A DNA stretch of 64,000 nucleotides, taken from Vreelandella maris. Lineage in GTDB: Bacteria > Pseudomonadota > Gammaproteobacteria > Pseudomonadales > Halomonadaceae. Numbering within the stretch: the stretch's first letter is position 1; every line of letters begins with the position of its first letter. The notes under the pieces were generated by a model that worked only from the letters and a program-made list of their open reading frames with translations, was not told where the DNA came from and made no database searches. The DNA is taken from assembly GCF_013371085.1 (NCBI RefSeq), contig NZ_JABWCV010000004.1, positions 1 through 64,000 of the forward strand, in the 5' to 3' direction. Both the position numbers and the translations under genes were made by a program. Shown one piece after another: positions 24,914 to 34,435 of the stretch.

Positions 24914-27808
24914 TTAAGTGTTACGGGGCGGCTTGCTGTTCAGCACGTTGGGCAGTGGTGAGCGGGCCTCCCGATAATCGCTGACATCGCTGGGTTCATC
25001 GCCTGGATTAAAACGCACCTCTAGCATGTGTTCGCGTAGCGATGGCCAAAGGGCCTTGATGTCATCAAGGCTAACGTTAAGCACTAAATCCGCCAGTTGG
25101 TCGCGGCGGTCAAAGCGCACGTCTTCCAGGGCCGTTGCCTGCCAGTAGCGGTTGGCCATTCCTGATAAGCTCGTGTCGCGCTGGCGCAGCTGGTCGTGAA
25201 CTGCTTGGCGGTGGGGCGCTAACGCTTCGTCGCTTAACTGATCGAGACGCTGGCCAGCGTCCTCAAGAAACGCATCCATCCGCTCGGCAATCGTATCGCT
25301 GTCGGCATCTGGCGATTGCACCACTAACGCAATGCCTGGTGCTTCTAGAAGGGGCGAATAGCGAGCGTTAACGATGTAGCCTAGTTGCTGTTCAGTACGC
25401 AGCTGCTGGTAGAACGGCGTATCCAGCCACTGAGCAATCACGCTGGTCGTTGCTTGCTCTTCAGGGGTTTGGTCACGAGCTTGCAGGTAGCGCAGCACCA
25501 ACGATTCATCTCGCGAGCTATGAGGGTGTAGCACGGTGTGCTCTTCATTTACCGCCAGTGGGGTTAGGTTGGGTATCTCCTCGCGGGTTAAACGTGGGCG
25601 TAGCTCAGCGCGTATCAGCTCTGCTTGTTCCCGAGCCAGCTCGGCATCAAGATTGCCGACTGCCATGGCATCGACATAGAGGTCATCCAGAAAACGTTGG
25701 CGAAAATCCTCTAGGTGGTGACGGTCAAAGCGTTCGCTGGCGGCGAGCAGTTCAGCAGTGGACCACTGCGGTGTGAGCAAGGCTTCGCCCAGTGTTCGGC
25801 TGGCTTGTCCATACAGCGATGACTGAGGGGCATTGCGCCATTCACGCTGCAGCTGGTAACGCACACGCTCAAAAGCGCCGTCGTCAATCTCTGCATTTTT
25901 AAGCTGCTCAATCGCCTGTTCGATCAGGGGCGTTTGCCCATCCCGCCAGCCTGAGAATGAGAGCGTCATGCCACGGGAGTGCGGGTAAGCGCTAAACGAT
26001 TGGCCTGCCAGCCACGCCGGGTAGAGAGATTCATTCAGGCTATCGTTAAGCCAGCTGGCGAGCAGCCGGGTAAGTACCGCTTCGTGGGCGGAGTAGCTGG
26101 CGGTTGGATTTTGCAGGCTGACACGCCACTCGACGCTGGGGGTATTAAAGCGCGCAGCCTGCATGTGCCAGGCGGTAAACGATGGCGTATCGATTAGCAG
26201 GCTAGGGTGATCATCCTGGCCTTCCAGCAAGGTTAAATCATTGGCGATAAAGGGGTTGGGGCCGGGCAGTGCTAAGCCGCTTAAGGCTTGACCCGGCTGG
26301 TCGGGTGCTTGCTCGCGCCACTCAGTGTTAAACCAGGGGGATACAGTATCGCTCTCTACGTCCGGCGCTGAGTAGAAGCGCAGCATATTATCCGCCGTTA
26401 GTGCGTCCAGGTACTCTTGTTGACGCTCGACATCAGGGCCATCCATGCGGTAAGCCGCGTACTGCACATCTTCTACCGGGTAGCGCGATAGGTTCATGGA
26501 GAGGCGCGTCGCTTCCTGCTGAGGTGCGCCATGCTGCTGGAAACGGAACCCCTGCTCGTTAAGATCTGCCTGCTCCTCGTAGCGCCACTCGGCGAGACCG
26601 TCGTTACGCAGTTGCTCAATGGCCGCCAACAGGGTGGCTTCAATATCGTCCAGGCGCTCGGCGCCCGCCGGGGTCAGGCTGATGGAAACAGTGAACAGTG
26701 CCTCGTTTCCGTCGCCCCGGCCAACGCCAGCGGAAAGACCGTCGGCAAGCCCTGCATCGCGCAGTACCGCCAGCAAGCTGCCATCGCCTTCATCGCCGAG
26801 TAAGTGGGCGATCAGTTGTGTTGGCTTTGTACGGTAGTCGTCGGTGGGGTCGGGCACTGGGAAGTAGAAGCGTAGCTGGCGTCGGTTTTGCAGCGATTGG
26901 CGTTCGATATAGCGGGGCAGGGTATCTGCCTCCACTAATGGCGCTTCTATGGTCGGCACACTCAAGTCGTTGTCGGGAATAGCGGCAAAGCGTTCAACGA
27001 CCCACTCTTCCAGCTGATCCAGTGGTTGGGGCGCGACAATGGCCAGATTCATGACATTGGCGTCGTAATGCCGGTGATAAAAGTCAATCACTCGCTCGCG
27101 CAGAGGTGTTTCGCCCTCAGGTGGGCTGGCTAATGTCTCGCGGCTACCGACGGCAAAGCCGGTGGTGGGATTATCAGGATTGAGTAGCTGATTGAGGACA
27201 TCGTTTTCACGCCGCGATTCGTCACGGATCCGCGCCATATACTCCGAGTGAACAATATTGCGCTCGCTTTCCAGGTGGTCCGCATTGAACAGCGGTGAAA
27301 GGAAAAACTCGCTGAAGCGGTCAAGCGCGCCCTGCAGTGCCGATGGCTCAATATCAAAGAAGTAGTTGGTGTCCTGCTGCGCGGTAAAGGCGTTATGAGA
27401 ACCGGCGTTATTGGAGATGTAGCGCTGGTAGCCGTCGGATTCTGGATACGGTTCGGTGCCTAAAAACAGCATATGCTCCAGAAAGTGTGCCAAGCCCTGA
27501 AGATCATCAGGGTCTTGCGCGCTGCCCACACGGACGTTCATTGACGCTGCTGCTTTATCTGCCTCGGGGTCGCTGACCAATAGCACATTGAGACCATTTT
27601 CAAGCGTCAATACGCGGTAGTCGCGGCTGTCATAAGGACTGGTGATCGGGGTGACTGTTTCTTTAACAGCGTCCACTGCGTTCGTGACGGCAACGGCCTC
27701 AGTGTCGGCGGCTAACGCAAGCGGCGCTACCCATAGGCTTATGATGACACCGAGCAGTGCACGCTGAGGCAGGTGATGCCAGTGCTTGAAACAAGGGGAT
27801 TGCAACAT
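24914..27808 (-). CDS. insulinase-family (M16) zinc protease, exported
   Basis: A 964-residue M16 peptidase resembling pitrilysin. The signal sequence (about 1-33) ends APLALA. The inverted zinc motif HFLEH is at 108-112, with the third ligand Glu some 75 residues later in ESERNIVHSEY. The second, third and inactive fourth M16 domains follow, including QLGYIVNARY near the C-terminus. It degrades small peptides in the periplasm. The ATG at 27808 has TAGGAG upstream; the frame extends further but would overlap the SRAP gene. Confidence 0.88.
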   Translation of the reverse strand: MLQSPCFKHWHHLPQRALLGVIISLWVAPLALAADTEAVAVTNAVDAVKETVTPITSPYDSRDYRVLTLENGLNVLLVSDPEADKAAASMNVRVGSAQDPDDLQGLAHFLEHMLFLGTEPYPESDGYQRYISNNAGSHNAFTAQQDTNYFFDIEPSALQGALDRFSEFFLSPLFNADHLESERNIVHSEYMARIRDESRRENDVLNQLLNPDNPTTGFAVGSRETLASPPEGETPLRERVIDFYHRHYDANVMNLAIVAPQPLDQLEEWVVERFAAIPDNDLSVPTIEAPLVEADTLPRYIERQSLQNRRQLRFYFPVPDPTDDYRTKPTQLIAHLLGDEGDGSLLAVLRDAGLADGLSAGVGRGDGNEALFTVSISLTPAGAERLDDIEATLLAAIEQLRNDGLAEWRYEEQADLNEQGFRFQQHGAPQQEATRLSMNLSRYPVEDVQYAAYRMDGPDVERQQEYLDALTADNMLRFYSAPDVESDTVSPWFNTEWREQAPDQPGQALSGLALPGPNPFIANDLTLLEGQDDHPSLLIDTPSFTAWHMQAARFNTPSVEWRVSLQNPTASYSAHEAVLTRLLASWLNDSLNESLYPAWLAGQSFSAYPHSRGMTLSFSGWRDGQTPLIEQAIEQLKNAEIDDGAFERVRYQLQREWRNAPQSSLYGQASRTLGEALLTPQWSTAELLAASERFDRHHLEDFRQRFLDDLYVDAMAVGNLDAELAREQAELIRAELRPRLTREEIPNLTPLAVNEEHTVLHPHSSRDESLVLRYLQARDQTPEEQATTSVIAQWLDTPFYQQLRTEQQLGYIVNARYSPLLEAPGIALVVQSPDADSDTIAERMDAFLEDAGQRLDQLSDEALAPHRQAVHDQLRQRDTSLSGMANRYWQATALEDVRFDRRDQLADLVLNVSLDDIKALWPSLREHMLEVRFNPGDEPSDVSDYREARSPLPNVLNSKPPRNT

Positions 27809-27816
27809 TACAGCTC

Positions 27817-28494
27817 CTAAGACACAGCCCAGCGCAGCATCGACCCGGTGGGGTGGGCACAAGCCGATGACTGATAGGCGGGATTATTGACATATTTAGA
27901 TACCGGAAAAGCGCCCAACAGTTCCAAAGGGGCGGGCGCTAGTAGTGAATTAAGCGTTTCAGTATCGGTATCGGGGTTGAGCCAAGTGGATAGCGCATGA
28001 TTGGGAATGACCACTGGCAGACGATCCGTTAGTGGTGATAGCAGAATATTAGCGGGCACGGTAATTAAGGCAGTGGAATCGGTGAACGCCGTTAAGGTAG
28101 TGTGATAGCGGCACCACAAAGCGCCCAGCAGTAGCGGTGCCCGGGACACCTGAGTCACTAAAAAAGGCTGTTTGCTGCGTGGCTGGGTTTTCCATACATA
28201 GAAACCGCTCACCGGAATAACGCAGCGGCGTGCGCCGAAAGCATCGCGAAACATCGCCCGAGATTCTAAGGTTTCAGACCGGGCACAGTGGGGGGCGTGA
28301 TCCAGCACTTCCAGCCAGGGTGGTGTCAGCCCCCAGAAAACCGACGAGAGCCGATACTGGCCCTGCTCAAGGCGAATCGCCGAAATGGGCCGTCGAGGTG
28401 CTAGGTTCGGGGATTCAATCAGCGGATCCTGGAGTCCAAGCGATGGCAATAAACGGGTTAGCGGTAAGTTTTGCACATGCAATCGTCCCGTCAT
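27817..28494 (-). CDS. SRAP (YedK/HMCES)-family protein lacking the active-site residues
   Basis: A 225-residue protein with the SRAP fold: N-terminal MTGR, the FWGLTPPW strand, ARSET, RRCVIPVSGFYVWK, TVPAN and DRLPVVI. YedK/HMCES forms a thiazolidine with abasic sites using Cys2, helped by Asn, Glu and His. Here Cys2 is Thr2, the Asn before ARSET is Cys70, the Glu of FEW is Val100 and the His of IHDR is Thr156. All four are lost although the fold is kept. The start is firm because AAGGAGATAGGC stands right before this ATG. It is probably not an abasic-site cross-linker. It may bind DNA without catalysis or be decaying. It lies 8 bp before the protease gene in the same orientation. Confidence 0.8.
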   Translation of the reverse strand: MTGRLHVQNLPLTRLLPSLGLQDPLIESPNLAPRRPISAIRLEQGQYRLSSVFWGLTPPWLEVLDHAPHCARSETLESRAMFRDAFGARRCVIPVSGFYVWKTQPRSKQPFLVTQVSRAPLLLGALWCRYHTTLTAFTDSTALITVPANILLSPLTDRLPVVIPNHALSTWLNPDTDTETLNSLLAPAPLELLGAFPVSKYVNNPAYQSSACAHPTGSMLRWAVS

Positions 28495-28685
28495 GCCTAT
28501 CTCCTTAAGCAAAATCGTCGTGGAAGTGGTCCTAGATGTGAGGGACTTCGCGCAATTAAGCACGAATTGTAGTGTTTTAGTGTCGAAAACAGTGTTCGAT
28601 GTAAGGTATCCTATAGTAACCCTTGCTCCCGCTAAAGTGCAGTGAGGCATTCCTCCTCGTTTGCCGTTGACCTTAAGAGATCGCC

Positions 28686-29300
28686 ATGGCCCGTCCTAGA
28701 CAGCATGCGCCCGATGCCCTCCATTCGCAGGTCATGCACGCTTGTGATGAGTGGTTGGCTGAGCAGCCAGTCCATGGTCTTTCACTGCGTGCCCTGGCCA
28801 GGGAAGTCGGCTGCGCCCCCAGCACGCTACTCAAACTATATGGCAGCTTCAATAACTTGTTGCAGCACGTCAATGTGGAAACGCTGGCGCGCTTGCAGCA
28901 CACCATTACTAGCTTAGTGGATGATGAGCCTGAACCATGGTTACGTTCGCTAGCCCGTGCCTACTGGCTTTTCGCTGAACAAGACTGCTACCGCTGGCAG
29001 CTACTTTTCGATTACCCGTTAGCGAAAGAGGGTGAGCTTGATCAGCGTCAGAGCGATTTGATTGAAGCGCTGTTTACACAGGTGGAAGCATCGCTCAAAT
29101 CCTATCAGCCTGCGTTGGATGACCTTGAGGCGCGTCGATTGGGGCGCACTCTGTGGGGCAGCGTACACGGACTCGTTCAGCTTGGCCTTAATGAGCGCTT
29201 GGGCTACTGGCAGGGGCAGCAGTTAAAAGTGGATGAGTTGCTCGACCAGCTGATGAGCACCATTCTGGCTGGCTTACGCCACCGTGAGGCGGCAACGTGA
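28686..29300 (+). CDS. TetR-family regulator
   Basis: A 204-residue regulator with an N-terminal HTH (GLSLRALAREVGCAPSTLLKLYGSFNNLL at about 34-62, the TetR pattern) and a helical C-terminal domain. It overlaps the acyltransferase start by four bases, so it likely controls lipid-related genes including that one. Effector unknown. Confidence 0.82.
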   Translation: MARPRQHAPDALHSQVMHACDEWLAEQPVHGLSLRALAREVGCAPSTLLKLYGSFNNLLQHVNVETLARLQHTITSLVDDEPEPWLRSLARAYWLFAEQDCYRWQLLFDYPLAKEGELDQRQSDLIEALFTQVEASLKSYQPALDDLEARRLGRTLWGSVHGLVQLGLNERLGYWQGQQLKVDELLDQLMSTILAGLRHREAAT

Positions 29301-29962
29301 CGGGGTGGGTCAATGTGACTCGCCAGGTGCTGCGCTGGCTGATTTTTATCTCCATGCGCCTTTGCTACCGGCTGCAGGTTCATGGGCGCCACCATATTCC
29401 CAAACACGGCGCGGCGCTGGTGGTGTGTAACCACGTAAGCTTTATGGATGCCTTGGTGCTCGGCGGTGCTAGCCCTCGGCCACTGCGCTTTGTTATGGAT
29501 CAGCCGATTTTTGATTCCCCTTGGCTGAAGTGGTGGTTCCAACTGGTGGGCGCAATTCCTATTGAGTCTGAGCGCCGCAGCCCCGGCGCGCTCAGACGCG
29601 CCTTGGATGACGTTAGCGCAGCCCTTCGTCAGGGTCAGGTCGTGATGGTATTTCCTGAAGGTCGATTGACCCCCGATGGTGAGATTCACGCTTTTCGCCG
29701 TGGCTTGGAGACAATACTGGCGCGGGACGATGTGCCGGTAATCCCAGCTGGATTGGCGGGTCTATGGGGTTCCTGGACGTCTCACCATGGTGGTAAGGCG
29801 CTGAAGAAATACCCCAAGCGGTTTCGTGCACCGGTCAGCTTGCACTTTGGCCCACCGCTCAATCGTCTGGATGCTGATGATATGGCGCTGCGGCGGTTTC
29901 TTGAGGCAAGAGTAAGAGCGTTAAAAGCGGCGGCTGACCAGGATCTGGCCAACCTCCATTAA
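29297..29962 (+). CDS. lysophospholipid acyltransferase (PlsC family)
   Basis: A 221-residue membrane-associated acyltransferase. The NHVSFMD box holds the catalytic HX4D, and FPEGRLT is the glycerophosphate-binding motif. An N-terminal hydrophobic anchor is present. It acylates lysophosphatidic acid or a similar acceptor. It is coupled to the upstream TetR gene by an ATGA-type overlap with a GTG start. Which acyltransferase of the cell it is cannot be decided here. Confidence 0.85.
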   Translation: MTGWVNVTRQVLRWLIFISMRLCYRLQVHGRHHIPKHGAALVVCNHVSFMDALVLGGASPRPLRFVMDQPIFDSPWLKWWFQLVGAIPIESERRSPGALRRALDDVSAALRQGQVVMVFPEGRLTPDGEIHAFRRGLETILARDDVPVIPAGLAGLWGSWTSHHGGKALKKYPKRFRAPVSLHFGPPLNRLDADDMALRRFLEARVRALKAAADQDLANLH

Positions 29963-29985
29963 CTCGCCTGTAACTGAGTAACTGA

Positions 29986-31260
29986 CTAGCGGCGTGGCAG
30001 ACGTATTTTTTGCCAGCAGCGTGCCGAGGTGATGAGGTTGTCTCGGATCTCTAGAATCTCCATGCGCATATTGTCGATCTGTAGGCACGCAGGGCCTTCC
30101 GGAAAAGCTTCAAGGTGTTCAAGGATTAGCCCGTTAAGCGTCTTGGGGCCATCGGTAGGAAGCTGCCAGCCGAGCATCTTATTAATTTCGCGAATATTGG
30201 CGGTGCCTTCGATCACATGGCTGCCGTCGTCCTGCTGGTGAATCTCTTCATCTTCAGAGACATCGGTGGTGAACTCACCGACGATCTCTTCGAGAATATC
30301 TTCCAGCGTGACCAAGCCCTCAACATCGCCATACTCATCTACCACGATACCAATGCGACGCTTCTGCTTTTGAAAATTGAGCAGCTGGGTATGGAGAGGT
30401 GTCGACTCGGGAATAAAATAGGGCTCGCGGGCTTCCTGAACAATGGATGCCTTGGTGACTTCATCCCGAGAGAGAAAGCGTGCCGCATTACGCAAATGCA
30501 GCATGCCGATAATATTATTGATGTCGCCTTTATAGACCGGCAGCCGGGTGTGCTGGCTGGTACGAATCTGCGTCAAAATGTCTTCAAGCGTGTCATCCAG
30601 GTCGATACCCAAAACCTCATGGCGAGGCACCATAATGTCATTTACGGTGACGTTCTCAAGGTCAAGAATCGACAGCAGCATGGCGCGGTGACGGTAGGGA
30701 ATCAACGTGCCAGCTTCGTGAACCACCGTGCGCAGTTCATCACGCGTTAGGCTGTCACCGCCGTTATCGACGCTTTTAACGCCCACTAGACGGAGCAGGC
30801 CGTTAGACATCACGTTAACCAGCCATACCAGCGGGTAGAGCAGCTTCAGCAGCGGTTCAAGGGCATAGGAAGTCGGGTAAGCAATCCGCTCGGGTTTAAT
30901 CGCGGCATAGGTCTTCGGCGTCACTTCGGCGAAAATCAAAATCGTGATGGTCAGCAGGGCGGTGGAGATAGCAGGCCCTGATACGTCACCAAAGAAGTGA
31001 ATGGCAATAATAGTGGCAATCGACGCTGCCAAGTTATTGACGAAGTTATTGCCGATCAGGATAACGCCGATCAGGCGGTCTGGGCGTGTGAGCAGGCGCA
31101 TGACCCGTTTGGCTCTGCGATCCCCGCTATTGGCCTGATGGCTCAAGCGGTAGCGGTTGATCGACATCATACCGGTTTCAGAGCTGGAGAAAAAAGCAGA
31201 AAGCAATATTAGTAAGGCTAGCAGGCCGAACAGTAACCCCAGGGGGAAGTCGTCGCTCAA
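29986..31260 (-). CDS. CNNM/HlyC-CorC family membrane protein
   Basis: A 424-residue protein of the YfjD/CorB type. The N-terminal DUF21 domain has four hydrophobic segments (SAFFSSSETG, GNNFVNNLAAS, EVTPKTYA). A CBS pair spans about 200-330 (VPRHEVLGID, GIVVDEYGDVEGLVTLEDILEE) and a C-terminal CorC_HlyC domain ends the chain. Family members are linked to magnesium and cobalt homeostasis. It sits divergent to nothing close and is followed by the ccsA-like gene in the same direction. Confidence 0.88.
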   Translation of the reverse strand: MSDDFPLGLLFGLLALLILLSAFFSSSETGMMSINRYRLSHQANSGDRRAKRVMRLLTRPDRLIGVILIGNNFVNNLAASIATIIAIHFFGDVSGPAISTALLTITILIFAEVTPKTYAAIKPERIAYPTSYALEPLLKLLYPLVWLVNVMSNGLLRLVGVKSVDNGGDSLTRDELRTVVHEAGTLIPYRHRAMLLSILDLENVTVNDIMVPRHEVLGIDLDDTLEDILTQIRTSQHTRLPVYKGDINNIIGMLHLRNAARFLSRDEVTKASIVQEAREPYFIPESTPLHTQLLNFQKQKRRIGIVVDEYGDVEGLVTLEDILEEIVGEFTTDVSEDEEIHQQDDGSHVIEGTANIREINKMLGWQLPTDGPKTLNGLILEHLEAFPEGPACLQIDNMRMEILEIRDNLITSARCWQKIRLPRR

Positions 31261-31364
31261 GTCGAAAAGTCCTTTGTGGCGTATTAGGCTTGATTTGTAG
31301 AAGGTAGCGAGTGGTGTGTCAAGACAACCAAAGGCGTGGTGACGCCTAGTTAGCGGTTGAGTAG

Positions 31365-32162
31365 CTATCGATTGAGTACAACCTCAAGTACGAACTTACT
31401 GCCAAAATAGGCCAGTACAAGGAGGCCGCAGCCACCGAGTGTCCAGCGCACGGCACGCATGCCGCGCCAACCAAAGCGATAACGACCAATCAACAGTGTC
31501 GTGAAGATTACCCAAGCCAGCAGCGAAAGCACGGTTTTATGCGCCAAGTGCTGGGCAAAAAAGTTATCCAGAAAAATAAGGCCGCTCGCGATGGAGAGCG
31601 TTAATAGAATGATGCCCGCCCAGACCAACTCAAAAAGCACGCGCTCCATCGTGGTCAGCGGCGGTAACGACTGCACAATGCCGCGAATATGATGATGGCG
31701 TAGCGCCTGGTTTTGCAGGCCAACCAGCACGGCTTGAGCGGCGGCAATGGCCAATACGGCAAATGCCAGGGCAGAACTCACCGCATGTAGCAAAATACCG
31801 GGCGTAAGCCCTGTATGGCCGCCTTGATTCGGTAGCCAAGTGGCGGCAATGAGCGCAATACCTGCTAGCGGAAACAGCGCAATGCCCGCATTAAGCACCG
31901 GTTTAAACAGGCTGGCGACCAACACAACATTAACTGCCACCGCCATCAGTAGCGTGGCGCTGGTGGTAAAACCGGGCAGAAACCCAGGGGATTGGCCGAC
32001 TAATATGACCACCACAGGAATATGCAGCAGCAAGCCCAACACGGCGAGCAGGCGCACCATGCCCTGGCGGGGCGGCACGCGCCGGAACAGCGTCATGCCC
32101 TGCCAAATGGCAGCGGCAACATAAAAAACAAAAGCAATCGTGGCGAAAGGGAGCGCCTGCAT
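31365..32162 (-). CDS. CcsA/YpjD-like inner membrane protein
   Basis: A 265-residue protein with about eight membrane helices and the C-terminal part of the cytochrome c assembly (CcmC/CcsA) domain, including a conserved histidine in AHKTVLSLLAW and another in LLHAVSSALAF. The orthologous YpjD lies next to ffh in many gammaproteobacteria, as here (divergent, 246 bp apart). A role in haem or cytochrome c handling is inferred from the family and not proved. Confidence 0.82.
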   Translation of the reverse strand: MQALPFATIAFVFYVAAAIWQGMTLFRRVPPRQGMVRLLAVLGLLLHIPVVVILVGQSPGFLPGFTTSATLLMAVAVNVVLVASLFKPVLNAGIALFPLAGIALIAATWLPNQGGHTGLTPGILLHAVSSALAFAVLAIAAAQAVLVGLQNQALRHHHIRGIVQSLPPLTTMERVLFELVWAGIILLTLSIASGLIFLDNFFAQHLAHKTVLSLLAWVIFTTLLIGRYRFGWRGMRAVRWTLGGCGLLVLAYFGSKFVLEVVLNR

Positions 32163-32318
32163 GATGCTATCCGTGCGCCTTGCAGCGCGTTGCTGTGAAT
32201 AAATAAACGAATTAAGTGTGATTGCGACGAGAATCTATCCAACTACTATAACTAATCCAAGCGGCGTCGCCCAGCAGGGCAAACGTAGGAAAATAGGTAT
32301 GGCGCTCAATGCATCCCA

Positions 32319-32347
32319 TGGAGACTCTAAGCGTGAGCGCGTATAAT
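32319..32347 (+). promoter_or_regulatory. probable promoter of ffh
   Basis: A perfect TATAAT at 32342-32347 lies about 60 bases before the ffh ATG. A weak -35 match (TGGAGA, 32319-32324) sits 17 bases upstream of it. The -10 box is convincing and the -35 is poor. Confidence 0.5.
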
Positions 32348-32408
32348 CTTTTTACTAATTAGTCCAGGGCGTGCGCGCCGACGGCAGTGACGGAGGCAGA
32401 GAGGCCCC

Positions 32409-33836
32409 ATGTTTCAGAATCTAAGCGAGCGTCTTTCCCAGACGTTAAAGTCGATCAAGGGTCAGGCTCGCCTGACTGACGACAATATAAAAGACACCCT
32501 GCGCGAAGTGCGCCGCGCACTGCTTGAGGCCGATGTAGCATTGCCGGTCATCAAGGAGTTTATCGAGCGCGTTCGCGAGCGGGCGGTAGGGCAGGAAGTG
32601 TCCAAAAGCCTGTCGCCTGGCCAGCAGTTCGTCAAAATCGTCCAGCAAGAGCTGGAAGCGATTATGGGCGAAGCCAACGACGGCTTTGTGCTTAAAGGCT
32701 CCCCCGCTGTTGTATTGATGGCCGGTCTACAGGGGGCGGGTAAAACCACCTCTGTGGCCAAGCTGGCCCGCTACCTGCGTGAGCGCGAGAAGAAGAAAGT
32801 CTTGGTGGTGTCTGCCGACGTCTATCGCCCGGCGGCTATCGATCAGCTCGAAACCCTGGCAAAAGAAGTCGAGGTGGATTTCTTCCCCTCACGCTCTGAC
32901 CAACAGCCGGTAGCGATTGCCGAAGCGGCCATCAAACACGCCAAAATCCAGTTTCACGATGTCGTGCTGATCGATACCGCCGGTCGTCTGGCGATTGATG
33001 AAGCCATGATGGCGGAGATTCAGGCACTGCATAAAGCGGTCTCGCCTCAGGAAACGCTGTTTGTCGTTGACGCCATGACCGGCCAGGACGCCGCCAATAC
33101 GGCTAAAGCGTTCAGTGAGGCGCTACCCTTAACCGGTGTCATTTTGACCAAGGCGGACGGTGATGCCCGCGGCGGTGCGGCGCTGTCGGTACGCCACATT
33201 ACCGGCAAACCGATCAAGTTTATGGGTGTCGGTGAAAAAGTCGATGCCCTAGAGCCTTTCCACCCAGATCGGGTTGCCTCACGCATCCTGGGGATGGGCG
33301 ACATGCTGTCGCTGATCGAGGAAGCCGAGCGCACCGTCGATAAGTCCAAAGCCGAGAAGTTGGCCAAAAAGGTCAAGAAGGGTGATGGCTTTGACCTGGA
33401 AGATTTTCGCGACCAGCTCCAGCAGCTCAAGAAGATGGGCGGTATGGGTGGCCTGATGGGCAAATTGCCGGGTATGGGGCAGATGGCTGAGATGGCTCAA
33501 GGCCCAGGTCCTGAGAAAGAGCTCGGCAAATTAGAAGCGCTGATCAACTCCATGACGCCCAAAGAGCGCCGCAAGCCGGATATTATCAATGGCTCGCGCA
33601 AGCGCCGTATTGCCTCGGGTGCCGGTCTGCAAGTGCCTGATCTTAATCGTCTGCTTAAGCAGCATAAGCAGATGCAGAAGATGATGAAGAAAGCGGGCCA
33701 GAAGGGCGGCATGCAGAAAATGATGCGCGGCATGTCCGGCATGATGGGCGGCGGTGGCCCAGGCGGACCCGGAGGTATGGGTGGGCCCGGCGGCATGGGC
33801 GGTATGGGTGGCCCAGGCGGATTGCCGCGGCGTTAA
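32409..33836 (+). CDS. ffh: signal recognition particle GTPase Ffh
   Basis: A 475-residue SRP54 homologue: N-domain (1-90), G-domain with GLQGAGKTT, DTAGR and TKADGDARGG, and an M-domain rich in methionine that binds 4.5S RNA and signal peptides (about 325-435). The tail is an extended Gly-Met-Pro run (GGMGGPGG repeats), longer than in E. coli. It works with FtsY, encoded at 57800-59095, to target membrane proteins. Confidence 0.95.
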   Translation: MFQNLSERLSQTLKSIKGQARLTDDNIKDTLREVRRALLEADVALPVIKEFIERVRERAVGQEVSKSLSPGQQFVKIVQQELEAIMGEANDGFVLKGSPAVVLMAGLQGAGKTTSVAKLARYLREREKKKVLVVSADVYRPAAIDQLETLAKEVEVDFFPSRSDQQPVAIAEAAIKHAKIQFHDVVLIDTAGRLAIDEAMMAEIQALHKAVSPQETLFVVDAMTGQDAANTAKAFSEALPLTGVILTKADGDARGGAALSVRHITGKPIKFMGVGEKVDALEPFHPDRVASRILGMGDMLSLIEEAERTVDKSKAEKLAKKVKKGDGFDLEDFRDQLQQLKKMGGMGGLMGKLPGMGQMAEMAQGPGPEKELGKLEALINSMTPKERRKPDIINGSRKRRIASGAGLQVPDLNRLLKQHKQMQKMMKKAGQKGGMQKMMRGMSGMMGGGGPGGPGGMGGPGGMGGMGGPGGLPRR

Positions 33837-33904
33837 AACACTAACAGTAACGTGCTGATGCGCTTGGTGAGGTTGACGGCCTGTGAGTTTTCTGGCTGTC
33901 AGGC

Positions 33905-33933
33905 TTTCCAAGCCGAGCGCATTTGCGTAGAAT
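33905..33933 (+). promoter_or_regulatory. probable promoter of rpsP-rimM-trmD-rplS
   Basis: TAGAAT at 33928-33933 with a weaker TTTCCA at 33905-33910, 17 bases apart, about 190 bases upstream of rpsP in the 288-bp gap after ffh. The gap holds no recognisable gene. Confidence 0.4.
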
Positions 33934-34125
33934 GCGGCCTCTTCATGCGTGGGTGTTGCCTAAAATACGTTAAAAACGTAGCGGTAACAGTCTCAGTGAA
34001 GGCCTTAATGGTACTAAGCATGCCTTATGTGGGCTTAGCGCCAAGAAAACAGCACGAAGAGTGTTCCGATAGCGGTTTGCGCTAACAACATACTCTCGTA
34101 ACCTCAACCGAAGGATAGTTATCGT

Positions 34126-34374
34126 ATGGTTACCATTCGTTTGGCCCGTGGTGGCGCCAAGAAGCGTCCCTTTTACCACCTGACCGTTACTGACTCTCGT
34201 AACGCCCGCGACGGTCGTTTCATCGAGCGTATCGGCTTCTTCAACCCGGTTGCCCGTGGCCAGGAAGAGCGTCTGCGCGTTGACCTAGATCGCGTTGTTC
34301 ACTGGCAGAGCCAAGGCGCCCAGTTGTCTGGTCGTGTTGCTGAGCTGGTTAAAGAAGCACGCAAACAGGCTTAA
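34126..34374 (+). CDS. rpsP: 30S ribosomal protein S16
   Basis: An 82-residue protein beginning [19 protein letters not shown], the S16 signature, of normal length. It is the first gene of the conserved rpsP-rimM-trmD-rplS operon. Confidence 0.97.
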   Translation: MVTIRLARGGAKKRPFYHLTVTDSRNARDGRFIERIGFFNPVARGQEERLRVDLDRVVHWQSQGAQLSGRVAELVKEARKQA

Positions 34375-34435
34375 GCCTGCATTGTGGGTTCTGTAGTGTG
34401 ATATTAGATGAATGCTGGGTTAGCTGAGGTCGTCA

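Noticed and set aside
28495-28650. Extended N-terminus of the SRAP protein
   Set aside because: The extra 52 residues have no family match, and the strong ribosome binding site lies directly before the internal ATG at 28494.
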